Source: Latrodectus hesperus (Eukaryota > Arthropoda > Arachnida > Araneae > Theridiidae). From it: a stretch of 64,000 bases of DNA. The stretch is taken from assembly GCA_037975125.1 (NCBI GenBank), contig JAJQOW010000020.1, forward strand, positions 930,001 to 994,000. Direction: 5' to 3'. Of the stretch, positions 12,201 through 25,200 are shown in pieces. How positions within the stretch are numbered: the stretch's first letter is position 1; every line of letters begins with the position of its first letter. Made by a program: the position numbers and the translations under genes. The notes beneath the pieces were generated by a model that saw only the letters and a program-made list of their open reading frames with translations, ran no database searches and was not told the DNA's origin.

Positions 12201-15200
12201 TATTTTCGCGTTCCGAAGAGTTAAAATATTAGAAGCCCGCTAGAACAGCAAGAATCCGGAAAAGAAAGGAAAAAACTGAATGTCAGTCAGTACATTTGAG
12301 TAATTTCTGGACTTTTTTCGTGGGTTATTGCCTCTTATGACAATGCTTTTATTATCACAAATGAATTAGTTCGACGAATTCTCTCGAATCCGAATTTCAA
12401 AAATTGCGAAATTGTATGTGATCTAAGCGTGAAACGCGCGTCTTAGTCTTCACCGTCTGCTTTAATCTTTGTTGTTTTCTTTTTTGTGTACTTTTTCACT
12501 TCTCAAAATTGATACTTATGCATGAAATTGCGGCCTATTTTGTTTGAAATGAAAATGTTAGTTCACTGTGCGGTCGTCATTATTTGTACCCTTGCAAAAA
12601 TTACAAAATAGATGGTCAGCTCCGTTATTTTAGATCAGCGATTCCCAAACTTGTGGTCCACGAGAAAATTTCGTTGCCCCCCCCAAAATGATGAATATAT
12701 TTACCCATCTCGTTATGTGTTTTAAGATGCATTGAAACAATTCTATTTATAATAGAACAAGTAAGCCACCTGTCATTATTGTGATTCAGAAATGTTGACA
12801 TTACCATCTGCATGAGTTATGACGTATATTTAGTAAAGTACAACACTCTGAGAGAATCCTTCAAATCAGCGGTCGCAGAGTAGTGATCCTCAGAAAAATA
12901 TGAAATATTCATCACGTTATATGCTTTAAAGGCACTGAAACATAAATCATGATACGGTAAAAGTTATTCAAATGCTACTTCATAGAATAACGCCACAGTA
13001 AATAAGTCATTGTTTTTAGCTATGTTTTGTCTAGTCTCATTCGTCTAACGTCTCCTGTGAATATCCGCCCAAGCTTTTAAACGTCGGCTAATGGACGTAT
13101 TGAGTCCAATATAAAATGTATTCAATTTATCAGTCGGTTTATTAGTTATTATTTTTTTTTGCAAATTACTGTTTTTTAAAGACGGGTGTGATCATAAATC
13201 TGAACTAAGTGCATATTTTTTTATTTGATATTTATTAGAATAATATTTATAATTTTATTGCAAGTGGGCAGGAACATCCATCACACTAGAAATGTATAAT
13301 ATGCGAAAAGTTTAACCATTTTTTAATTTTATTTTTACAGCTTTTGTTTATTTTTACAGCTTTTATTTAGTTTTTTATGGTTTTTTAATAAAGCTTTTTC
13401 ATAATTTGGTTACAATGTATTAACTAGGTACATTTTATGTGTTTTTAGATCAGTTTTTTTTATAAATATATTTAACACTTGTATAAAAAATCCTATTAGT
13501 GTTCCGCAGAATTTATTGGGCCGTGAGGTCGCAAGGTTTGGCGACTGCTCTTTCAGATGAAGTAAAATAGTGATACATATTAAATAGTAATAAAAAATGT
13601 ATCATATTTTTACATAATTTTTTTTCTCCCATTGTTTTCTCTTTATGTATTTGTGCTCCTAGAATGGAGTCCATCATTAAAATAGTTATGCGATTTGAAA
13701 ATCCCATTCAGCTACGAGACCATGTATTGGTCGCCGAGGGCAACAACTCTGCAGAATTTTTTTTCGTGGTCCCTTGTTATGCCAGACATTTCCCTTTATG
13801 CAGCTTGCCATTCAAAGTAGGTTCCCTCTTTCTTTATCCCCGGTGTTGAATGATTCGTTTCGGAGGTCTGCCCCTTTGTGCGGGTAACCTTTGAAGTCCC
13901 TTCTCACACTTTCGCGTGATTCCCAAGGAGGGTCGAAAGTCGTGGGTGTCGGCTCACAATGCGCGGGAGAGATTTCGTTCTCCCGGGACCCGGCGCCATA
14001 TTGTTGGTAGCCGATATTCGCATTGTGTTCGAATTTTGGAGATCAATCGCCCAAAATATGTGCAGCCATTATATGCTTTGAAAAGAGATTTTGTAACTTT
14101 TTATTCGGAATTTTTGAGCTTTTCAGTAAAAGATTCCAATCACTTGCACATACTTCCAAATGATTTGGTCAGAAGTCGAAAATAATACTAAATTGGAGCG
14201 CATTTCCATTCAGTAAATTTGAAAGAGGATTCCTATTGCAAACGTTATGCACTCATTTTCAAAGTTAACTTTAAGTTAAAATAAAAACAACCACTACTTT
14301 GCTTTGTGAAAGTTCTTTTTCTGTTAATTTTTTAGTATCAATTTTGAAGTTATGCTATTTCAAAGTAGTGGTTGTTTTTATTCGTACATTTTATTCATGT
14401 TCAGAAACTTTGCATTTTATACGTTACATTTTTTAAAAAGGAACTTATCGTTTGATTAGAAAATTATAATCAATCTTATTGTAGAATATGAATCAAGTTC
14501 AATAAAATTCAAGTCTTCTAAATTTAGTATTTCAATTAAAGTTTTTTTTTTCGTAGATATGTTTGTATTTAGTAAAAGACTTCTATGCGGAAACCAAATT
14601 CCTTGCTTTGAAATTAAAGGGATTTAGAAACACATTTGTCTAAAACTATATGTTTAACATTTAAGACTTATAAATACCAGCAAATCCAGTTATTAATGAA
14701 TTCATTCTTCTTCTTTTTTTTCCAAGTCAGTTAAATTCAATATTTTTTTCCATAAATTTCTAGGAAACTCATTTTTGCAACCACGTGGTTTCAAGAATCC
14801 CAAACTATTATTCTTTCATAGAATTCTACGAAAAATTATTGTTTGGGATTATTTAATGCTGAAGAATTTCGATTTTATGGAATTTAAAACTTGGATTTCA
14901 CGAGATAAAAATTCATTAGTAAATAATCCTGTTATGATAAAAATCGGATTTTTTTTGAGTTAAGTGGTCTTAAGTCAATGAAAAAAAGAAAATTAGCTAA
15001 TTAAAACAATTGTTAATCACACAAACATGCATTTATTTACGTACCTAAAATCGAAGATTCAACAGTGTTAAGTTGCATAAGAATACTCTTTAAATAGCAT
15101 GAAATGTTTTTATTTTTATATTTATTTATAAGGGTGTATTTTATGAAAGATCATTTTAAAAATATGCTCATTCTATATGTTACAAGCACGTTTAAAAATT

Positions 15201-18200
15201 TTCAAATCATTTATTGAATATAACTTATCACATGATAACCTCCTTCAGGCATGCTGAAGTTTCAAAGTTTCCTGCATAAAATTTTAGCTACAATTTATTC
15301 CGGTGAAATGTTTTATCCCCTACTTTCTCTATTTTTTAATGCGTCTTTTATGAAATATTGAGATATTTTGTTTAATTATTCATTTTATATTCACGTTTTC
15401 TTCGCTGAAGAAGAAACACCCATTTAAAGTAAATATGAAGATGTCTGTGTGCTGTTTTGTGTGCGTCGGTGGTATTTTCCTTCTCAGCTGTGCACACAAA
15501 AAGTTGCGTCATCACATATCAACACAACTTGTGTGTGTGTGGGGACTTTTAATCTCACCTATCGTCGTTTAGTCACGTGTCTTTTTCCCCCCAATTTTCT
15601 TCTTTTCGCCCATTCACCTTGTCCAGCTTTATTTTTTACTGAAAAATAAGACCGAGATATTTTCATACTTAAAGCGAGAGTTCAAAGTCTGCGTTGTTAC
15701 CGTCTTAGGGGCTCAGGTGTGCCCTAACTGGGGGAGAGCACCCCCTTTTGAACAAATATTTTTTCTCCTGATTTCCCCCATGCTTATTTTTTTTTCACTT
15801 TGTCCCACCTGCTTAGCGATGAATGAATTTCAACGCCCATTGATTACAAAGGGTATGAATTAAATACGTGCTGGGAATGCATTTGAGTATGTGGTGGTTA
15901 GTTTGTACATAGGATAGGGATATTCAGACTTTTCGAATTTCATGTGCATTTTGCCACGATGTATGACTAGTAAACAACATGTTGATATCCTAGCCTTTTT
16001 TACTTGTTCAAAATCCGCCGACCAGGAATGTTGGCGCCAATAGCCCCAAACTAACACCATGTCATATTTACTGAGACTTAAAAACGAAAGTAAAAACATA
16101 AAAGAGAAAAAAATTGCTGCACTGCTTATTTGGAAAAAGGTAACTAAACATGAATGTATTTGAAATTCATTATTTTAATAATGAAAAAGTATAAATAAAA
16201 GATTTACGAGGGAAATCTCGAAAGAATCGATAATTAAATAAGCAAATCTCAGTGCAGTCAAAACAGTATGCTGGCATTTCTTATCAAATAGATATGTGTG
16301 TGCTTGTCCTACTTTTAATCTTACGACTTCAAGTTTTATTTTGGGCATTCTGTTAATTTCTAGGTACCTTAATTCTATTTTTTTGTTCCTATTCAATCGT
16401 ATTCTATTGTGTTTAGGTAATAGGTTTCACATTTTTATTATTTTGTGTTGTAAAATTGGGTAAAAAATGACTATTGGAGCAGCTTTTATGTTAAAGAACT
16501 CAAATGATTTATTAAAGTAACAACTCAATTTGATATAAAGTTTTCTATATTGTTAAATCGTGTTATCTGGCACTATTTTTTTCTCGTTCAATGGGATTTT
16601 ACATATGCGCTGTTTTAGTTTTTCAATATTATATTTTCATTATTAATCACTATATATTACCCGAACATATATTTTTTGTTTCTGTATTTTTTAAATGTAT
16701 TTTAATGCATATCTGGCTCAAGTTACAAAAATTCGTCTGAAGTATAACTGAACTCAATTGATTTAGATGCTGCATTTATAAATCTAGTGTTAGGAAACTA
16801 AAATATTTCCGATGGAAATGGTCGCGCGTGACTTTTCAATTTGCTTTGAATGGCTCTCGGGCGTTTTTATATAGAAGGAAATTGTGTTTTGATTTATTGT
16901 GTAAGAAAACTTTTAATTTTATTCTAAAAAGGAGTTTGGCTCAAAGAACATTAACAAAATAGTCCTTCATAAAAAAAGTTCTCTTAGCTCTCGTACATTG
17001 ACGACATATTTAAAGTGTGTCAAAAAATATACTAATTATTGTAATAAAAGAGGCAAGTTAATTTCCCTTAAGAACTAGAATGATATAATATTGAAAAAAA
17101 AATTGTTTTGAATATTTTCCAATTTGCGGTTGTCCCCTATTGCTGAGCGAAGGCTAACTACGCAGGTGGAAAAAGTACCACGATGTTGATATCGGTTCGC
17201 CAAGGAAAAAAGGGTTCACTTCCTGCTTCAGACTGCATGTCTGCAGAAACATGACCCCCTCTCCATTTTTCAAAACTGGTTTATGGATCTCAAGCGGCGG
17301 AGGGAGATATGCAAATAGTGTTTAATGTTTGAAATTAGTTGATTGTAGAAACCCATTTTGTTTATTTATTGAAATAGCTAACTGAATATTACATGTTTTC
17401 ATCCATAATATCTAGTTATGAAATAGAACAACTTTTTAATGGGTGAAGGTGTATTGAATATATTTTTAATTAATTTAATCTATTTGCACCTATGCATGCA
17501 ATTATTAATTGTAGAAATTCTGTGAAATAGATATATTGAAAAAAAAATTTTTTTTCCTCTATTGGAGTGTATTAGTTATTTGTAATTATTTTCTTCTGAA
17601 TATGTTTTCAAGTACTCATTGTATAGTTTAGTTAATTGAAAGTAAAATTATTTGAATCTACACAAGTCTCATTGCTACTTTTAAAAATTTTTAAAATTAA
17701 ATTATATTGGTTATTTTTGTATTTTTGAAATATTTTTTAAAGCATAAATAATATTTCAGTTAATATAACTGACATGTCTTCTACATTTGTCATGATTTCC
17801 TGATAATTGAAGTTAAATAAAGAAGTCATTGAGGAAGAAATACTTATTAGATGAATATTTAAGTTTTGTGAATTCTACAAATGTTTCCAATGCATTTTTT
17901 AAATGAAAATTACAACTTCCAGATTTTGGCTTCTTAGCAATAAATGAAAATTTTATTTTAAATTAAAATTTACTGATTTTTTAATTTTTTTCCAGGGATT
18001 TGAGCAGCAATCAGTTAAGGGTTGTAAATAGTACAAATTTCCAGAATCTTTCTTCATTACAAAAATTGTAAGTTATTGATTATTTTCTTTTATGTATTGT
18101 TTTAAAATTGGAAATAGTTGATTTTTTTATATTGCACATGTATTACAATAGGAAAGGAATTGTTTTAAATTTTTGCATTTAATATTAACTGTTGATTTGT

Positions 18201-21200
18201 GTAAAAATAATTTTTATCCTGAAATTTTAGAGTCATCAACCACAATCATTTGACTGAGCTCCCTGACCTTGGGTATCAGCCATCTCTGACTCATCTCAGT
18301 GTGTATGTATCATTGCTTTTGATTATTAACAGTACTCCTCCTCTTATGCCTTTGCCAAATATCTATTGAATCTGATTTCCACTTTTTTCAGTTTTAAAAT
18401 TTAACACTTAAGATGAAAATTTTCATTTATTTCATCTACATGATTTTTAACATTTTATGGCATATATTTTTACTTGTTGTAACAACAAATAAATGGAAAT
18501 TGGTCTTTTGAAAATGTTAAAATTTATTTATTTAGAAATGTTCTTTAAATATGGAGGAAACTTGGTATTTACAAGATGCTATATGCATCTGAAACACTAT
18601 GCACATATGCTTAATTAATAATGCTTACTAAAACACTATGCAGTTAGTATTATGATAAAAAATCTTTTATGGTACTAATGAGAGATTGATAATTACGATA
18701 AAAATTTTATGGTATATTTTAACATTGTGTGAAGAATTTTCTTTTCTGAATTTTCTTTTTCAGAACTGTACAATGCTAGTTGTTTTAACTATTTAAATCA
18801 TATTATTAATGTTATCTGTAAATTTTGAACTTTTTTATATAGTGTTCATTTCTTTTTAGACAACACAATGAAATCCACAGCCTAAATTCTTCAATATTGG
18901 AAGACTTCCCTAAACTTCAAACTCTTGATTTAAGCTTTAATAATTTAGTAGATCTTCCTGCTAATACTTTCGGAAACTCTTCTTCTTTATTACACTTGTA
19001 AGTACAGTTTAGAAACTGATTTTTGATTTATTGTTTATATAATTTTAATAGGAATAAATTATAAAATTGCCTAAGCTTTAGAGTTGAAAATGTATATGAA
19101 TGGTATTGAAATATATTGCAAGTTTTATTTCCAAAATGTGTTACAAATTATTTTGCAAAAAAAAGTATTAAATTGATTTGTTAAATTATTAATACATATA
19201 TTTTAAGTCTGTAGCTTAAATAGTGTTTAAAATAGATTTTATAATTTTTTTATGCACAACAAACACATTTTAATGACATTGTTGTTTCAAAAGTTGTTAA
19301 ATATAAAATGTGGTTGAGTAGTTCATTGGTTTAAAATGCAAAATAGGAAAAACTTTTTATACACAAAAAAGTTTAAAAAAAAGTGTCATTAAAATATTTT
19401 GTTTTAATAATGAATAGTATAATATTTGAAAGAAGCATACTATCTGTGTATCTTTATATAATTAATATTATTAAAAAAAGAGAGACATATAATATGGAAA
19501 TGATATATTATTATTGAATTATGCTGCTACTCTTGTTCATAGCTTTTAAAAAAATAGCTTGAAGGAATGAATAATTGAAAAGTAAATGAATTATAATAAC
19601 TAATTAGAATAGGAATTTTTGCTTTTTAATTGCATCTTTCTTGTTTAAGCTTATATTTATTTAAGTTTTTTGACATTTGTTGTAGCTAAACTTTGGTACC
19701 AAAAACTCAATTGGAAATTTAGCTCTTTCCATTTAAATTCCAAAATTGCCTTTTTGTAGAATTGTACTTACAATAACTGTGATATTTTTATGATTATATC
19801 ATTCTTATTGAATTGATACTTCACATGATTCTGAAGTGAAATATTATTTAATTAGCAGGACTTTATTAGTTACTAAGAAAATAAGAAAAAACATGTAGGT
19901 ATTTAAAAAAAAAAAAAAAAACTAAGAATGTTTCAAATAAAAACAGGAAAAAATTTTTGGCTTATATTTATTAGTTTAATTCCTTAACAATGGTATAATT
20001 TTCAAGATTAATGGCCTATTTTTTATTTAAGAAACTTTGAAATGGGCTGATATTTAGTATAAAAAAATTTTATACCTCCAGTTACTTTTTAAATATAATG
20101 TAATAACCCAGAAATATCACTTGCACAAGAAATACCGGTGAAAGCTCAGCCAGTGATTTTGAAAGGAATGAGAAGGAAGGATTGAGCTCAATAAAAATAA
20201 CAAACAATATTTTTAAAACCAGAAATGTATTTATAAACAATGTAAGAAATTAAAAACTTTATTTATTTGAATTATGACAGAAAAAATTTTTTGGCTTCAA
20301 GATGTTTTTAAAAATGTTTTAGAGAAAATGTGAACCAAATCGGGCTTGTTAATGTTTGCTTATCCTTTGTTGATAAATACTGATTTTATGTATGTGTGAC
20401 AAAATTTTTATGTTTATTATTTTAAATCATTTTTAAATATTCTTAGAGTGTTGAATAAAATATTGTACAAATTAAAAGATCTAGAAGAATTTAATTGCTG
20501 TGATCGTTTTATACTTTTGGTGTCTTTAAATTGCCTAGTGCAAATTTAAAATAATACTCTTTGGAAATTATTACATTTAAATGTAAACTTCTATAGCATT
20601 GTTTCAACCATTAAATCTGTAGTAAAACAATTTTATTGACATGAAATGCTTTCCAATTGGTCAATATAATGGAGCTATTTTTAGTGTGCTTATAAATAGG
20701 ACTGTTAATTATTTAATGTGGAATTCAATAACAATATTTATTTTTGAGGGTTACAATCAATGCAAGAAATTCTTGGAAATTATCATAGTTAAAGTTTAAT
20801 TATAATTGTTCGCCTTATACATTGCATAAATCTATGCATATTGAAAAGGTATAGATGTCTAATAATGCTTTCAATGAGAAAGTATCTAACTATAAAAGCA
20901 GTAATTAAGTTGATGAAATTATTTAAAATAAAATTTCAAGTACTTTGCCTTTTAAGCTATCAAAATTTCTGACATTTACTTAGAGTACTTAGATCTCAGT
21001 TTTATGGTTTCTTGTTATATTTTCAAAACTAATACTAGAGAATGAGCTCTAAGATTACAAATAGTAATCAAATGGTACCAATAATTACTGTTAATAGTGT
21101 AAAAGAATTAATGTAATGATTACAATATTAAACAAAGAATGTGAAAATTTTTGCTTAAATTATAAATTAAAATTTATTGTTAAACATTAATTGTAGATTC

Positions 21201-22188
21201 CTTCTGTGAAATCCTGTTAACTTGATTGATAATTATATATTGATTAGAAAATTTAGACTTTATTTTAATTTCCTTTCTTCTAATTTTTAAAATTGAAGAT
21301 TATTAATAAGATGGGTAAATTTAACTAATGTGGGCTTTTATGTAGTTAATTAGTTTTTACCAAAATAAGGGTTAGTTATGAGGTTCTCGAATTTTCATGG
21401 CAAAAAGAATGCAAAAAATTAATCATGAGAAGTAGTTTCATCAGTAGCTTTTGTCAATCAAGCCATAAAAACTTGAATCACTGTCTACTGCAAGAACCAG
21501 AACTCTTTTTAGAAAGGATGCAAGCATTAAATGTGACAAGGCTTAAGCAGGATATGGACTATTAACTTCTACGGCAGCAATGTTAGATTTGTCAAGACCC
21601 TCATAATTTGTCACTGATCTTCATTGGCTCATGACTACTTAAAGAGGAAGTGGAGATTTATGATTGAGAATTTTATTCTTTTTTTCATTCTTGTGAAATG
21701 AATGTTGTCGCTGGAATTTGACATTTGAAATCTGCCAGTTCCTCATCAATTTATTGTACCAGATGAGTTGGTTCCTTTACACCATTTTATAAGTAGCATT
21801 CAAGTGGGGCCAGCAAGGTTTTCAAACACTACCTTTTATAAATCAGTGTTTATTTAATATATAAATATAAATTATTGTGTTTCCAGTATAAAGTAAAAGA
21901 TATTAGCCTTCAATCTTGCTAAAGGATTTTCTGACTTTCTTGATTTTTCATGAATAAGATACTGTTTTCCTCTAGAATAGCATTGTGTCAAATCTAATAA
22001 ACTTTTTCTTTTATATTAACTATTATCTTAAATTTTTAAAAAGTTGTAAATGAAGATGAGTACTTTGTTATTGCCAATAAAACAGCATAAATCAAATTGT
22101 TTTTACTTTATTTTTTTTAATTTGTTAACTACTTATTAGTAACTATTGGATTAATTTTATATTTTACCGCTAGAAGAAATACTATAAA

Positions 22189-22270
<82 letters not shown>

Positions 22271-25200
22271 TGGTAAAACCAATCCTGTATTATATTGTTA
22301 GTTATGCTTTCAGTTGATTCACAATGCTTAAGAAGTTTGAAACATTTCCCATAGAACAGATTTATAAAAGAATTTTTTTTTATTCCTGTTTTCTTGATGT
22401 AAAATTCAAGTTTCTTTACATTTTGTGATTTTTATTTTCAAAAATCAAAAGTATAGAATACTCATTTTGATAAAACATATATATTTGCTAATCACCATGA
22501 ATACTATATATTAGTTTTTATTTTTTATGTTTTTAAAGTACAAAACTTAACTAATATTCGAAGTTATTGTAATGTATATTTCTCTCTATATTATATTTCT
22601 TATGTATATTTCTTATCTTGAATAGTTTTTTCTTTTCAAATTACATCTTATTCAATTGAGTTCAAAGAAAATAGGATGCTGTATTCTTTTAATAGATGTG
22701 GATTAGTATTAAAAGGGGGGTATTTTTCTACCTCAAAGTATTTGCAGTCCTAGGTAGTAAAAGCACTAAATTTTTGAATACTAATTTTAAGCAACAAGTA
22801 TTACTGATGAAAGATAACTGGGTAATTGACTAACTTGATTTCACATGTTTGTAAAAATTCATTTTATGCTCTTAGAGGCAAATTTGCTGCGTGGGATAAT
22901 GCCAGTTGAAAAATAGTTTTTAAAAATTAGTGTTGAGTTCCTGGAGAATTGTATACTTGAGATAATATTCAAGAGAAGTGCTTTTGAATTGTATATACGT
23001 TAACTTCATTTATAAAACAAAAAATAATTTTTTATTATGGGAAAATGCGATTAACTATTTTCACTAAAAGCTCAAATTAAAAACTATTTGTTTTTATGTA
23101 TTTATAAAAGTGCATTACTCATTTTTAAAACTATTCACTTTATCTGCTAATGAAAATGAGTTGGCAGCTGAATCATTCTGAATTGTTTACATTCTGTTTC
23201 ATCTGGTTCAATAATCATATAGAAAAAGTGTTCATTGATTTAATTTCCACTTTGAATTTGTATGTTCTTAATGGTTTGCAATTCAATTAAACTGATAGAC
23301 TCAACTAGCCTTCTTTTGCGAAAAAGTGGTCATTGAGTAACAAACTAAAATCTGATGTTGAAAGATTTTTGTTGTATAAATTGCATATTTTTCTTGTAAA
23401 GTAAATTTATTTATTTTTAAAGTATACATTTATATAGTTGTAGTTTTACATAGGCTTGAACATATTATATCTTTAAAGTGTTCTGTAATTCATATAATAT
23501 GGAATGTATACAAAATTTTTCACTTTAAATTTTTTTCTTTTTTAATATTTACTATATATATGTTTTATTTAGAATATATTATAATGAATTGTGACCACTT
23601 TTGGTACACTTCATTTGTCGTATAAGTTTAATATAATATCTCTAGTGGTTACTTCTAATATAAAGTTTGATTTTTTTTTTTTTAAACTTTTTGCTGAATT
23701 TATCTTTCTCTTGCACATTAATTTCTGAGCTGATTTTGTTATTCTGTTATTTTCAATTTTGGATTAAATGAATTATATTCCTGACTTTAAGTCTAGATAT
23801 TTGAAGTATAATTTAGATTATGTAAATGAGTCATTTTAAATCATCTTTAATTTTCTATTAATGAGAAGGTAATAATATAAGTAGGTAATTGCTTTCAAAT
23901 ACAAGAATCTGATTCAAAATTTAATACTAGCATAGTTCTCAAATGCTTCTATTACTATTTTTCTATTCTTGTATATTATATTTCTTTACTATTTTTCTTT
24001 TCTTGTAGATCACTTAATCATAATCGTCTAGTAAGTCTTGAGAAAGGTGTGTTCGATAACCTTTGGTCTCTTGAAAGCTTGAAGTTAAATAAAAATAAAT
24101 TGTCTTCAATACCTAAAGAACTATTCAGGCAGTTAAAAACATTGCAACATTTGTGAGTATATTAAATTTTTTTAATGATATTTTCATATTCTGGCTTTTA
24201 GATTGTAACTTTTCATAACAGTTTAATTGTTGTTTCATTGTTGTTTTTACACTTTGTATTAAAAGCTTAATTTCTGGCTTTATTATCTTTTTTAAATTAA
24301 AATATATTTTACAGGGAATTGAATTCAAATAGTTTGACGCAAATTGAAGGTTTAAGTTTCCAGGGGCTGGCCTCTTTAATTGTCTTAAAACTTAGGCATA
24401 GTGGAATAACTTATCTTCAAGATGGTGCATTCTATGGCTTAAATTCCATAAAAAAGCTGTAAGTACTGTAATTTTATGCACTGCATGCACATATGAATTT
24501 TGAGGAAAATTTTATTGTATTGAAATACTGCTCTTAGTTATTAATTTATTATCCTAGAATAATCTTGTTTAAAAAAATCCTTAAAATCTCCTTAATAAAA
24601 GTTGATTGGTTTTTTATATGCATTTAATTGTTTTATTTGTAATGTGTTATTGGTATATTTTTTATTTATTAAATTTCCTAACATCTAATCTCTGTCTAAT
24701 AACATTTGAAATGTTTAATTTACTTAAATGCTTTCAATTTTATAGGCAACTTGAAAATAACAATATCCGAAAAGTTACCAAAGGCTGGCTCTATGGTTTG
24801 AATTCACTGCAACGATTGTAAGCATTTTCTGATGTTAAAATAAGTAGATTAAAGTACTTTATTATTAGTGATAAAATTATTAACAATTAATTAAAAATCA
24901 AATTATGATTATAGAATTGAGAAATGAAATAGAGTAATGCATTGTGATAAGTTTTCTGATCTGTATGGAAAATTTCATAGAATTTTTTTTTTCAAATAGT
25001 TTATTTTAATGGATGTTATTTTTTGTCGTGCAGATTGATTAGTATATTTTAGATGCATATTTAATTTAAAAGTTCTACCATAGCTCTAATTACAAACATT
25101 TCAGGCTAAAACAAAACTCAGTGGCACATCAACCTTGTGAGCTAAGATCTATATTTCTTTTTGTGATATGTTCTGGTTAGGTAGTCCTCAGTGTTTACTT

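Larger units (their letters stand above)
3204..17995 (+). other. LRIG intron of 14.8 kb
   Basis: It spans exons a and b. The first 2 kb and last 0.7 kb are CpG-poor like the rest of the gene. The middle, about 5.2-17.3 kb, has frequent CpG and higher GC. It holds an AT-rich quasi-palindrome (4140-4305), SINE debris (5275-5400, about 8090-8150), a micro-retroposon (8745-8780), local direct repeats (8161-8262 and 9126-9180), a hAT element, a 22-bp foldback and a GC-rich island (13650-14060). From 9.7 to 12.6 kb and 14.4 to 17.3 kb I recognise nothing. Confidence 0.75.
18998..24008 (+). other. LRIG intron of 5.0 kb
   Basis: AT-rich and CpG-poor. It contains the first copy of a dispersed repeat (about 20030-20200) and a (TG)n(TA)n microsatellite. 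The slightly GC-richer stretch 21.4-21.8 kb looks like decayed repeat, but I could not assign it. Confidence 0.6.

Noticed and set aside
5220..17300. A separate gene nested in the long LRIG intron
   Set aside because: The block is CpG-richer, but no ORF chain with splice signals and recognisable protein features was found on either strand.
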